From NCBI GenBank assembly GCA_003242885.1, contig QKMZ01000005.1:620001-684000 (forward strand): a DNA stretch of 64,000 bases, given 5' to 3'. The position numbers and the translations under genes were made by a program. Below, piece by piece: positions 35,836 through 45,500 of the stretch. The notes under the pieces are model-generated. The model was not told the origin of the DNA. It searched no databases and was given only the letters and a program-made list of their open reading frames with translations. Numbering within the stretch: position 1 is the first letter of the stretch; each line of letters starts with the position of its first letter. The DNA is from Candidatus Melainabacteria bacterium (GTDB taxonomy: Bacteria > Cyanobacteriota > Vampirovibrionia > Obscuribacterales > Obscuribacteraceae).

Positions 35836-37008
35836 CTATTTGCGAGAACTCGCCGGTGCCTTGGTGCTCTTCTTCTGGGGATTGGACCAATCCTTTCCTT
35901 TGGTTTTGAAGTGGTCGCGCAGTTCGTCTTTCTGCTCTTGCAGATAAGGCGGGATATCTTCGAACAAGTGATCAAACATAGCGAGCGGGTTGAGCAACTC
36001 TTCCGATTTGAACATCTCTTCGGCGTTTGCCACCGCTGCTTTGATCTGGGTGTCGATTTCTTCTTCGAGAGCAGCGAGCTGTTTCTCGTTCATGACGCCC
36101 TTTTGTTGGAGGTACTTCGCAAAACGCGGCAGCGAATCACGCAATACCCACTCTTTAGTTTGCTCTTCGTCGCGGTAGCGCTTCGGATCGTCAGCCGTGG
36201 TGTGCGGGGTGACGCGATAGGTGAGGCACTCGATGAGTGTAGGACCTTCTCCGTTGCGAGCGCGGTCGACGGCTTCTTTGGCTGCTTGATAAACAGCGAG
36301 CACATCGTTGCCATCTACTTTGATGCCAGGGATGCCGTAAGCAACTGCGCGCTGGGCGATGGTTTCGTTTCTCATTTGCTTGGAGAGCGGAACCGAAATT
36401 GCATATTGATTGTTCAAGCACATGAATACAACCGGTGCATTGAACACCGCTGCGAAGTTGAGCGCTTCGTGGCAGTCGCCTTCAGAAGATGCTCCATCGC
36501 CGAAGTAAGTCATTACAACTTTCTTCTCTTTCTTCTTGTTGCCGCCGTCTCTCTCTTCGATGTTCATAGCCATGCCAATACCTGCGGCATGGAGCAATTG
36601 TGTAGCGATAGGTACGCAAACCGGCAGGTCATTAACGCCTTCGGGCGGGCTGGCGCCTTCTTCAAAGCCATTCCAGTACAGAAGAATGTGCTCCAGCGGC
36701 CAACCGCGGTACAGCAAACCTGCCAATTCCCGGTACGCCGGCACATGCCAGTCGTCTTTATTGATATTGAAGATTGAGCCCATCGAGATGGCTTCGTGTC
36801 CAGAGGACTGCGGGAAGGTTCCGCAACGACCCTGGCGCTGCATGAGGAGCATCCGCTCATCGGTGCGGCGTGCAAGCAGCATGTACCGATACATCTCGAT
36901 CAAACCCTTCGGGTCGATCTTCGGCTCAAGCGCCTTGTCGAGTTCGCCATGCTCGTTAAGGATGGACAGATACTCAATTTTGGGCAGTTCGATTGGTGTT
37001 CTGGGCAT
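35836..37008 (-). CDS. pdhA: 2-oxoacid dehydrogenase E1 component, alpha subunit
   Basis: This 390-residue E1-alpha binds thiamine diphosphate through GDGASSEGDCHEALNFA...NN. It has the phosphorylation-loop-like segment YRVTPHTTADDPKRYR seen in the PDH/BCKDH alpha family. The N-terminus (PKIEYLSILNEHGELD) fits Gram-positive-type PdhA or BkdA1. A short charged loop, GGNKKKEKKV, precedes the thiamine motif. It heads the four-gene operon. The divergent gene is lipoyl synthase, which supports a lipoate-dependent complex. The Shine-Dalgarno is weak (GAAAG). Confidence 0.92.
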   Translation of the reverse strand: MPRTPIELPKIEYLSILNEHGELDKALEPKIDPKGLIEMYRYMLLARRTDERMLLMQRQGRCGTFPQSSGHEAISMGSIFNINKDDWHVPAYRELAGLLYRGWPLEHILLYWNGFEEGASPPEGVNDLPVCVPIATQLLHAAGIGMAMNIEERDGGNKKKEKKVVMTYFGDGASSEGDCHEALNFAAVFNAPVVFMCLNNQYAISVPLSKQMRNETIAQRAVAYGIPGIKVDGNDVLAVYQAAKEAVDRARNGEGPTLIECLTYRVTPHTTADDPKRYRDEEQTKEWVLRDSLPRFAKYLQQKGVMNEKQLAALEEEIDTQIKAAVANAEEMFKSEELLNPLAMFDHLFEDIPPYLQEQKDELRDHFKTKGKDWSNPQKKSTKAPASSRK

Positions 37009-37193
37009 GGTCTTTCTACCGCGTCCTTATGCTGTAGCCGGGGTCATATTTATTACGGTCAACCTTGAAGTCGTTTAATGACGGCATCTCTAGCCTGAAA
37101 GCTGCTAGAATTCCGCCTGCTTGACGATCCTCACTTAGACATCTAGCCTAAGGCCTAGAAGTATGTCATATAGAGGACCGCCGCCGCAATAAA

Positions 37194-37265
37194 ATGGCGC
37201 GTGAAGAAAAGGCTAAGAACGCTGTTTCTGAGCGGAAACTTGAACGAAAGATAAAGGCGCGATAG
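37194..37265 (+). CDS. Candidate 23-residue leader peptide coupled to lipA
   Basis: A short ORF reads MAREEKAKNAVSERKLERK and five more residues. Its TAG stop overlaps the lipA GTG start (TAGTG), suggesting translational coupling if it is expressed. It has no strong Shine-Dalgarno and could be chance in the divergent promoter region. Confidence 0.25.
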   Translation: MAREEKAKNAVSERKLERKIKAR

Positions 37266-38143
37266 TGACTTCAACCGACGGAACCCAGATCAAACCATCC
37301 AAGCCAGAGTGGCTCAAAGTCAAGCTTCCAACGGGAGCTGGATATAAAAACGTCAAAAGTTTGATCGAAGAACACGACCTGCACACGGTCTGCGAATCCG
37401 CAGCCTGCCCTAATCGCGGGGAATGCTGGTCTAACTCGACGGCCACTTTCATGATCCTCGGCAATATTTGCACCCGCAGCTGTGGCTTCTGCAACGTCAT
37501 AACCGGCAAACCCACCGAGCTAGACCTCGACGAACCGCGCCGTGTCGCGCAAGCTGTCAGCAAGCTCAACCTCAAATATGCAGTCATCACCTCGGTTAAT
37601 CGCGACGAGTTGAAAGACGGCGGTGCATCAGTTTGGGCGGAAACCATTCGCGAGTGCCGCGCTGCTAGTCCTGACACCAAAATCGAAGTTTTGATTCCCG
37701 ACTTCTGCGGAAATTGGGACGCGCTGCAAGCAGTCCTCGATGCGCGCCCGGATGTTCTCAACCACAATATTGAAACTGTGCCGCGTCTCTATTTGCAAGT
37801 TCGCCCTCAGGGAAAATTCGAGCGCAGTTTGGAATTGCTTAGACGCGCTAAAGATTTCGGTATGACTACCAAGTCCGGATTGATGATGGGCTTGGGTGAA
37901 ACCGACGAAGAAGTGATCGAAGTATTGAAAGAGTGGCGCAAAGTCGACTGCGACCTTGTCACTTTGGGCCAGTACATGCAGCCGACGCTGAACCACTTGC
38001 CGGTTGCTCGCTGGGTTCACCCTGATACTTTCAAAAAGATGCACGACATCGGCATGGAGATGGGCTTCGTCAATGTCTTCTCTGGTCCGCTCGTTCGCTC
38101 CAGCTACCACGCAGAAGAACAATCCGCGAAAGTTGTTTTGTAA
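37265..38143 (+). CDS. lipA: Lipoyl synthase
   Basis: This 292-residue radical-SAM enzyme inserts two sulphurs into octanoyl groups on E2 lipoyl domains. The auxiliary cluster cysteines C43, C48 and C54 lie in CESAACPNRGEC. The radical-SAM triad C69, C73 and C76 lies in CTRSCGFC. The GTG start has AAAGG 7 bases upstream. It is divergent from pdhA, whose E2 partner (pdhC) is the likely substrate. No lipB octanoyl transferase is in the window. Confidence 0.96.
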   Translation: MTSTDGTQIKPSKPEWLKVKLPTGAGYKNVKSLIEEHDLHTVCESAACPNRGECWSNSTATFMILGNICTRSCGFCNVITGKPTELDLDEPRRVAQAVSKLNLKYAVITSVNRDELKDGGASVWAETIRECRAASPDTKIEVLIPDFCGNWDALQAVLDARPDVLNHNIETVPRLYLQVRPQGKFERSLELLRRAKDFGMTTKSGLMMGLGETDEEVIEVLKEWRKVDCDLVTLGQYMQPTLNHLPVARWVHPDTFKKMHDIGMEMGFVNVFSGPLVRSSYHAEEQSAKVVL

Positions 38144-38149
38144 CCCCGT

Positions 38150-38232
38150 GGGGGCGCGTTGCACGTGCCCTTTTACTGTAGGGTCGACGCCATGCGTCGA
38201 CCGGTTTTCGTAGGGTCGCATTGCATGCGACC
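38150..38232 (+). repeat. Three tandem dispersed palindromes after lipA (copies f1-f3)
   Basis: The three are GGGCGCGT-TGC-ACGTGCCC (38152-38170, one G-T pair), GGTCGACGC-CAT-GCGTCGACC (38182-38202) and GGTCGCAT-TGC-ATGCGACC (38214-38232). Each is preceded by GTGGG or GTAGGG. T-runs follow the first and last, so they may also end the lipA transcript. Confidence 0.7.
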
Positions 38233-38259
38233 ATTTTTCTTTTCAATTCCGAGGGTTTC

Positions 38260-38475
38260 ATGACCACTGTCATCTATGTTTATTTGTTGGACGAAGGTAC
38301 GGACTGCTGGCGTCCGGTAAATGCTTTGCACCAAAGCGAAGACATCTATTTGATTGTTGAAGAAAACAAAACAGATGGAGACGAGATTTGGCAGTTTTCG
38401 AAAGGTGATCTGGTACGTTGCGAATTACGGAAACTGAGCGGTGGCGAACACCTTGTTGCTGTCGAAAAGTTCTAG
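38260..38475 (+). CDS. Small conserved protein of unknown function
   Basis: This 71-residue protein starts MTTVIYVYLLDEGTDCWRPV, an opening I associate with a widespread small bacterial hypothetical family. It ends in a short beta-rich part (LVRCELRKLSGGEHLVAVEK). GAGGG lies about 4 bases before the ATG at 38260; the longer frame begins inside the palindromic repeat and is not used. It overlaps the convergent gene by 4 bases. Confidence 0.65.
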   Translation: MTTVIYVYLLDEGTDCWRPVNALHQSEDIYLIVEENKTDGDEIWQFSKGDLVRCELRKLSGGEHLVAVEKF

Positions 38476-39482
38476 AAAAATTTTGCTGCCCAATAGGGTG
38501 GTGGAAACGCTAAGTCTATTTCTATTGTTTTAGTCACTGACGTGCGCTTCGAAAAGGACGGAAATGGATTTAGCGGTTTTTCCAATCTTCTTGTGACTTC
38601 TTCCAATACAATGTGATCAAACTTAGGATTGTTGCTGCTTTTTCTCAAGGTAATGTCCCTTACTTTGCCTTGATTTGATACCGCGAAACTAACTTTGCAA
38701 GGCAGTGGAATGTCGTGTTTCTTCACTCCTTCGCGTTCGGCACGTTTGATCACTTCCGTGTAAATTTGGTCGTCTAGAGCAAGCGACCATCTCCACCATT
38801 TGTAGCCATAACCATCGTCGGGATCAGGATTGGGCGAGATATCACTTATGCTTTCCACCGTCATGAAGTCTTTGTAGCTGCGCAGCTTTTCGATGCTGTT
38901 ATTAAGCTGTGTGATCTGCCGTTCCATATCTTTTTCTTTTGACTTGTCCGAATCTTTGTAGACATAAAATTCGCAGCTACCATCCATAAATTTGTTCCAT
39001 GACTTACCAGTGCACTCATCTTCAGCTATCTTGATGGGTTCTAAGATTGTCCGTTTCCCAACCCAGTGTCTTCTACTGGCGAGCGGAAACAAAAGGAGGA
39101 ATTTTCCTGACATGCTTTTCGCTGATTCGATTGCAAGTGCATCAAATTTTTCGTTGTAACTGGTTCTTTCTACCATTGCACAAAAAACTTTTCCGTTTGC
39201 AACGAGAAACCAAATTTTTGCATCGGAAGGGATTCTTCCAATAGGCTGGGGAAGAGCGCGAATCCGTTGTTCCAAATCTTGGCGCAGGTATTCGTCGATA
39301 GTTCGACCCCACCGCCTCCACTCGTTGTCTAGCGGAGTTATATAGCGATCAAAGTCAAAACCGTCGGCTGAACTGACATCTGCGGAACCCCCATTCAGAT
39401 ACGCCTGAGCCGTTGCTGGAGATGCGTTCATTAACATCATCGCAATCAGCGGTAGAGATCGATGAGCAGAAAACGTCGGCAT
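38472..39482 (-). CDS. Exported protein with two TonB-C-like segments
   Basis: This is a 336-residue protein with a signal peptide (SLPLIAMMLMNASPATAQA). Two regions resemble TonB C-terminal-like strands and helices: WFLVANGKVFCAMVERTSYNE (about residue 92) and VSFAVSNQGKVRDITLRKSS (about 265). Each is followed by a D-x-(L/I)-(A/V)-x-E helix. Between them is CTGKSWNKFMDGSC, a motif shared with the next gene. AAAGGA is close to the ATG. Probably periplasmic; role unknown. Confidence 0.6.
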   Translation of the reverse strand: MPTFSAHRSLPLIAMMLMNASPATAQAYLNGGSADVSSADGFDFDRYITPLDNEWRRWGRTIDEYLRQDLEQRIRALPQPIGRIPSDAKIWFLVANGKVFCAMVERTSYNEKFDALAIESAKSMSGKFLLLFPLASRRHWVGKRTILEPIKIAEDECTGKSWNKFMDGSCEFYVYKDSDKSKEKDMERQITQLNNSIEKLRSYKDFMTVESISDISPNPDPDDGYGYKWWRWSLALDDQIYTEVIKRAEREGVKKHDIPLPCKVSFAVSNQGKVRDITLRKSSNNPKFDHIVLEEVTRRLEKPLNPFPSFSKRTSVTKTIEIDLAFPPPYWAAKFF

Positions 39483-39494
39483 CTTCCTTTGATT

Positions 39495-40004
39495 CTATTT
39501 TTCCACTGGCTTGAAGGCGGGCACAGACTCTCGTGGTTCAAACTTCGGGCATTCGTTCAGCGGTGGCAGTTTGTCACCAGAGGGGAACTCAACTCTAAAG
39601 CGAGGCTCAAATTCATAATATGGCAATTCGTTTCCGAAACGCTGCCCGGGACGTCCGCTTGCCTCTGGTGCCATCGGCACAAACTTTGTGAATTCATCAC
39701 CGCCCCATGCTGGTGGCAATTTTCCATTTCCGCGTTCACCCGGTCTTAGATCAAACCCGTGCAACTTGTTGCATTTTCCTTTCAGAAAATCGTCGACAGA
39801 TTTGCCATCACATTCCTTTTCGCCCGCCAGCTCTAACGGCATCGCGCTGCGCAGCCAGCTTTCACCTGAGGCTCTACTTTCGATTGCATTCTTTATGTCT
39901 ACCGCTGGTTTTTGAGCGGTGCTCTCGGATGTTTCGTCCGCTCTAGCAAACGAAGGAAAAATCAAAACAATACCAGCAGCAAAAGCGACAGCGCGTTTAA
40001 GCAT
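39495..40004 (-). CDS. Exported protein sharing a C-x-GKS-x(3)-F-x(2)-G-x-C motif with its neighbour
   Basis: This is a 169-residue protein with a signal peptide (RAVAFAAGIVLIFPSFARA) and a Pro-rich C-terminal half. CDGKSVDDFLKGKC (about residues 64-77) closely resembles CTGKSWNKFMDGSC of the downstream protein. This implies a common fold or partner. GAGGA lies 8 bases before the ATG. The next start is 13 bases downstream, so the pair is an operon. No known family. Confidence 0.6.
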   Translation of the reverse strand: MLKRAVAFAAGIVLIFPSFARADETSESTAQKPAVDIKNAIESRASGESWLRSAMPLELAGEKECDGKSVDDFLKGKCNKLHGFDLRPGERGNGKLPPAWGGDEFTKFVPMAPEASGRPGQRFGNELPYYEFEPRFRVEFPSGDKLPPLNECPKFEPRESVPAFKPVEK

Positions 40005-40140
40005 CGACAGTGTCCTCGGAGCGTCTAGATGTTTGAGCCTAACCAGGATACCGGTGGAATTTCTTTCGATATACCGGTTATTCCCTGATTTTTTGCTATT
40101 AGTTAGTAAATGGCGTTAGGTTGGAAACCTCGCCCTAGCG

Positions 40141-41058
40141 CTAGCGAATCTCTTCAACGCTTTCCGCGTTTTCACGCATATAATTTTCAACTCTCTCCAA
40201 ATCCCACCTGCTGAATGGCGATTTGCGAATCGCCAGCAAATCATTGATTTTGAGCTGAATGTTTTCTCTAATGTTTTGAGCTATCTGTGAGGTCAAATTG
40301 TAGTCTTCTGAGTTTTCCGGTGCGTAGTCGAGCTTGAACGGTTTACCCACGCAGATCAGCAGCTTTACCGGCAGTGGAATTGCATTGAAGGGAAATGGCA
40401 AGAGTGGATAAAACGGCGTCACAGGCCAATACGGCGCACCCATTAGGTCCGCAACAGGTTTCAAATTCGCGAGCAGTGGATAGATTTCATCGCCGCCGAT
40501 GGTAATGACCGGCACAAGCGGAGAATTGGTTTCGATAGCAGCTCTCACAAACCCCGGATGAAACTGTCTCAGCCGGTAGCGCTCTTTGAAGAGTTTTCCC
40601 GTCCCAGCTTCAGCTTCTGGATAGAAGCAAACCAATTCTTCTGTTTCAAGCAATCTTGTGGAGATTTTGTAGTCGGCAGCTACGCCTCCAAAACCTCGAA
40701 TAACAGTCCCGAGTACAGGCGACTTTCGAATGAATTCATTGACCAAAAACCTAATTCTTCGGGGCGACGGATGATGATTGAGCATCCCGTCATAAAGCAT
40801 CATTCCGTCTACAGGAAGGACGCCTGAGTGGTTGCCGAAGAGAACAGCGCGCCCCTCTGCGGGAATGTTTTCCAACCCAACCATTGTGACGCCGAACCAC
40901 TTTTCATAGAGGAAGCGAAATAGCACCTCGCTCTGTTTGCACTTATCGAGGTCAAAGCCAAGGCTGTCCTCATCGTCCTGATATCGGGCGAAAAACTTGT
41001 CGCGCGGTGTGACTTCGTTTTGAATTTCCGGCTGTGAATTTTTCTTCGCTGTCTGCAT
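40141..41058 (-). CDS. Lysophospholipid acyltransferase-like protein (PlsC/DGAT superfamily)
   Basis: This protein of about 305 residues belongs to the glycerolipid acyltransferase superfamily. The catalytic block is LFGNHSGVLPVDGMMLYD, with a six-residue rather than four-residue space between His and Asp. It is followed by FYPEAEAGTGKLFKERYRL in place of FPEG. A C-terminal part is rich in hydrophobics and Pro (YWPVTPFYPLLPFPFNAIP). These variants match bacterial DAGAT/hemolysin-type acyltransferases. The ATG at 41058 is chosen by position; its AGGA is close, and a TTG at 41166 is the alternative. It may act on lipids made by the neighbouring PKS-like locus. Confidence 0.8.
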   Translation of the reverse strand: MQTAKKNSQPEIQNEVTPRDKFFARYQDDEDSLGFDLDKCKQSEVLFRFLYEKWFGVTMVGLENIPAEGRAVLFGNHSGVLPVDGMMLYDGMLNHHPSPRRIRFLVNEFIRKSPVLGTVIRGFGGVAADYKISTRLLETEELVCFYPEAEAGTGKLFKERYRLRQFHPGFVRAAIETNSPLVPVITIGGDEIYPLLANLKPVADLMGAPYWPVTPFYPLLPFPFNAIPLPVKLLICVGKPFKLDYAPENSEDYNLTSQIAQNIRENIQLKINDLLAIRKSPFSRWDLERVENYMRENAESVEEIR

Positions 41059-41208
41059 ATATCCTGATTTTACGATTGGATTTGGATTCTGGAACAAAAA
41101 AATAATCGTAGATTGAGCGATACCTATGGATTGGATACGCTCCCTATTTGTTCCAAGTCTCGGCAATATTAATGAAACCAGCGCCCAAAAGCGTCAAATC
41201 GAATTGGT

Positions 41209-42315
41209 CTAAGCAGCCAGTGGCAGGCGAACGGTAAAAGTAGTACCTTTGCTTTCTTCTGCTTCGCACGAGATTGTTCCTTTATGCGCTTCGATGATTT
41301 GCTGGCACAGGTAAAGACCGAGCCCTGTTCCTGAATTGCTTGCGCGCGTTATGCGGCTGCGCCAGAAGCGTTGAAAGACGTAAGGGTGTTCTTCTTTTGG
41401 AATTCCCGGACCAGTGTCCGAAACTTGCAGTAGAACCTCTCGCTTATCTTGCTTTTCCAGCTTTACCAAGATGGTGCCGCCATCAGGCACGAACTTAATT
41501 GCATTGCCGATTAGATTGTCCAAGACGCGAGTAATCGAGCATTTATCCGCGCGAACTGGAACCTCCTCATTTGAAAGTTCTGCACTTAGTGTGATGCCTC
41601 TATCTTCGATAAGCGGCAGAAGTCCGCGCAAATGCTTGGCTGTGATCGCGCGCATGTCTATGACTTCGAGGCTGATATCGTGCATCTCTTTTTCATTGCG
41701 ATAAACATCGAGGAAATTGCAGATCATCTCTAGAAGCATATCATTGCTGTGTTTCAAGGCTCCCAAAATTTCTATCTGCTGATCGCTCAAGTGGCCTAGC
41801 TTTTGGTTGACCAGTAACTCAAGAATGCGGTTTGAGCCAATGATCGGATTTTTCAAATCATGCGTGAGCGTAGCCATGAAGTCTTCCCGCTCTTCGTAAA
41901 CTCGCAGGCGCTCGGACTCTGCCGTCTTCATTTTTAATCTGGCACGTGCGCGTGATAGGGCGCGGCGTAAGACTGTCGGAGTAACCTCTTCCTTCAGCAA
42001 ATACTCCTGCGCGCCCAATTCGATCGCTTCTTCTACCTCATCCATTGCGGACAGAACAACAATAGGAATCGCCGGCGCGCAATTCCTTACGGCGACTAGA
42101 GTGTCCAGTCCGTGGCTGTCCGAAAGGGTGAGGTCGAGCAAGATAGCGTCGAAATCTTTTTCCGCAAGTTTTAGCAACCCGGAGGCTAATGAGGTAGCCA
42201 CCACAGCATCTACAGGAATAGCGTTCAACATCGACTTTATCGCTAGTGCTTGCGCCCTTGAGTCTTCAATCAATAAAACCGAAGATGCCGAGTTTTCCAA
42301 TTCCTGTAGCGACAT
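41209..42315 (-). CDS. Response-regulator/histidine-kinase hybrid
   Basis: This 368-residue protein begins with a receiver domain (residues 12-125; phospho-acceptor D61 in ILLDLTL, conserved pair E18-D19). A coiled linker, a HisKA domain with FMATLTHDLKNP (H152) and a HATPase domain follow. The HATPase has an N-box (RVLDNLIGNAIKF), DTGPGIP and GTGLGLYLCQQI. There is no membrane segment, so it senses from the cytoplasm or receives phosphate from another kinase. No separate output regulator is adjacent. No clear Shine-Dalgarno precedes the ATG. Confidence 0.9.
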   Translation of the reverse strand: MSLQELENSASSVLLIEDSRAQALAIKSMLNAIPVDAVVATSLASGLLKLAEKDFDAILLDLTLSDSHGLDTLVAVRNCAPAIPIVVLSAMDEVEEAIELGAQEYLLKEEVTPTVLRRALSRARARLKMKTAESERLRVYEEREDFMATLTHDLKNPIIGSNRILELLVNQKLGHLSDQQIEILGALKHSNDMLLEMICNFLDVYRNEKEMHDISLEVIDMRAITAKHLRGLLPLIEDRGITLSAELSNEEVPVRADKCSITRVLDNLIGNAIKFVPDGGTILVKLEKQDKREVLLQVSDTGPGIPKEEHPYVFQRFWRSRITRASNSGTGLGLYLCQQIIEAHKGTISCEAEESKGTTFTVRLPLAA

Positions 42316-42578
42316 GGTTATACCAGGGGGGGAGGGTCAAAAGTCACCGGGTCGCCGCAACTGTAAGAGCCTGCCCATAAACGAAAGTTCCCACTAGGAT
42401 ACCTTAAGTTTGTCTCGCTGGAAAATGTTAACTAATGGATACAGCCTCAGAATTGCCCGAGCACCTGAGTTTTAGTGGGCTCACTCTTTGAAAAAAAATT
42501 GCACCGTAGACGAATACTAGTCGTAACGAAAATGTCCCTTTCGCGCTGAATTACGTGCCAATGTTTTTTTTCGTCTGA

Positions 42579-45500
42579 CTATATAAGAAATGCCACTGCG
42601 ACAACGCCGTCGAATTGGTCTTTTTCGAATACAGTCAGTTGGAATTCTTGTCCTGTGATTTTGCTTGGGGATAGAACAGATGCGATCCAACCGTCACTAT
42701 TTTGTTGCATGCTCTGAACTGTCCATTTTGTAGGGTTGCCACCAATTCCGGTGCCACAGGCTTTAGCTGATGCTTCCTTTGCTGCCCAGATTCTAGTCAA
42801 AATCTGATTACGGGCATCTGCTGTTACGCTGCTGATGAAGTGCCTCTCGTCGTCATTTAGAATCAAGCGCTCGATCCCTTCTTCCCTTACGGAATATGGC
42901 TCGTAATCAATACCAATACCAAAATTGGAAGCATTGCCCTTTATAAATCGGGCAATCGCAATCGCGTATCCGTCTTTGTGAGTGATCGAGACTTGAGTCG
43001 AAATGCCCCGCATCTGCAAATAGTGAGATTGCACGCATGGCGCACCGTTTTGAGCTGGAAGAACATTCAATTCTAATGGCGGCAAAGATGCTCCGAATGC
43101 CGTTTGATAAAGTCTGCGCATAGCATCTTTGGCAGCAATTCTTCCCAGCAGCCATTCACGCTTTCTTTCTCTTCGTGTAATGAAATCGCCCATGTATTGC
43201 TGTTCTACGCCCGTGAGGAAATAGTCGGACAACCATGTCGCGACCGTTTCATCATCTGGGATGTCGCCATTTTTGATATATGCCACACCGATTTCTGATG
43301 CGATTTGGGCGGGCAGCGAAGGGGGATTTAGTGTCGCGGCAACGAGATTTTGCCCAGGTTCTCGGACAAAGTCTTTCAATGTTTGCGACAGGGCAATTCT
43401 GCGGCTTGATATTGATTCGAACTCAGCTATCAGTTGACCATCGAGGGTAGAAATTTCCACATCTGCTTCTGTGCCTCTGTCACTTATCGAGCGCATTTTT
43501 GCAAAAACGCGAACGTCTCCTTGCACTTCTCCCAAAGGTTTGTACAGAGTCAAAGACTGAACGTGGAAGGGCAACAGCGCAGTGCAATTCTCTTGATGTT
43601 CGTACAAGTGAAAGAGCACTAGCTGTGTGGAATTGTCCAGCAGAAGCGGATCTGCTATGAAAGGTGGGTTCATCCTCGTTGCGTAAGGAACTGTTTGACC
43701 AAACCAATCTTCTGCAACTCTGGATGAAACTATGCCGGTGATCTCGCGTTTGCCCACGGATTCTATGCGCCTAACCGATTGCATGCGTGGTCCGTGGAAC
43801 ATGTTTCCTTCCACATATAATTGTTGTTCTGAAATAATCGGCGGTCGGCCGTCAGCCGGCGCAGGGTTTTTTGAAACGCCCGATGCTCGCTCTCTGCCGA
43901 GCACAATCTGCGCTGTCATGTCCGCTGTGTCCAGGCGATGCTGCCCGCTGTAGTGTTCACCGCCGCCAGCCAGACTCAACCACTCATCCTGCCTGACCAC
44001 TTTCAAACCTGCAGTAGTGCCTTTTGCCTCGCGTTTTGCAAAAACCAGCAACCATACGCCTTCTTGCCCAACGCGAATACGGCGCATGGCCCGAATGTTT
44101 TCCACCGCCGTGACAATCTGCCCACCACTCACGAGCGATGCAGCCTCGCACATCATTTCGATAGCCACGGTCAATGGCAGAAGGTGAACCCGCTCATCTT
44201 CGCTTTGAGGATTGTTCAAACTCGGTCCCATTCCAAAGCGCACAGCGCCACCAATTGCGTGGTCTTTCAAATAGCGATGCGAATCCAAAGTAAGCGGCAA
44301 TAAAATTTCGATTTCGTCTGGCGCGCAGTTGATTATGTACGACGACTCCATGAATGCCGGCAGACGGGAGAACATATGACTGGTCAACTGATACGAGCCA
44401 GGCATCAGTGGCGGCGTGGTTTCAAAACCCGCGGGCGCCGTTGGATTTTGATTGCTGTCGGTCACATCGTGCACGTCGTACTCGATCAGATTTTGATCTT
44501 TGTGTTCTTTTGTCGTGAAAAACTGCGAAAAAATTTGCGCTTGCACCTGCATGATATTGGTGTGAAAACTTTCGAGCGTCTTTATGTAGTTGTCCATAAC
44601 CGCATCGATCACGGCAAATGGATCTTCTTCCAGTGGCTGCGCCTGTACCTCGGCCGGTTGGTCAGGCTGCGGCAATTCGCCCGGGTACGGAAGGTCCGGC
44701 GTATTGATATCTTCTGTGCGTGAGCCTGCGAAAAACTCATTGGCGCGGCTGGTATCATGCTGAATCGAGGGCAGGTTGGGGCGCTCAGCAAGCTCGATTT
44801 CAGGGTATTTCAATGAAAGATGCATGCTCGTCGATTTTGCCGGTTTGCTGTCCGGATTCAAATCTATGAGCTCTGCACGACGCGAGAAGAGATAGTCGAG
44901 CGTCAATGGCACTGCGTGACAATAGAGACTTGCCAGCGTGCGGTTGAGCTGCGTGATGCCTGATTCATTCTGCAAGTTAGAAGCGATAGCGACATATTCC
45001 CTGCCTTCCAAGACTTCGTCTATAACTGGCGTCATGCCACCACGCGGACCAACTTCGACAAAGATGCGAGTGCCTTCGTCGTGCATCGCACGGATGGTTT
45101 TCTTGAAATGAATCGGATGCGTGAAGAGTTCGGTAGTGATTTTGCGAATCGCTTCAGTGTCGTCAGGATACTTGTCGATAAGCGAGCATGCCCAAGTTGG
45201 AATTTTGGGTTTAGAAACAGTCACCGCCTTCACTGCATCGTCGCCGGCGCTGACTTTCCCTTCGACCAGAGGCGTGTGGTAAGGAATAGCAATCGGCAAT
45301 GGCAGGACTTCGTAGCCTGCATCCTGAATAGCTTTCTTGGCAGCGACGATAGCGTCTACTGTTCCTGAAAGCAACATCTGTTTCGGAGACAAGTCTGCGC
45401 CCAAGTAGACTGTATGCGGCAGAGATTTGATAATGGGCTCAATCTTGTCCCAGTCGCCGGTTACTTTTATAGAACGTAATTTTGCCAGCTCTGCGATTGG

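Noticed and set aside
42420-42578. Terminator for the synthase operon
   Set aside because: A minus-strand T8 run lies near 42505-42512, but no convincing stem stands directly before it.
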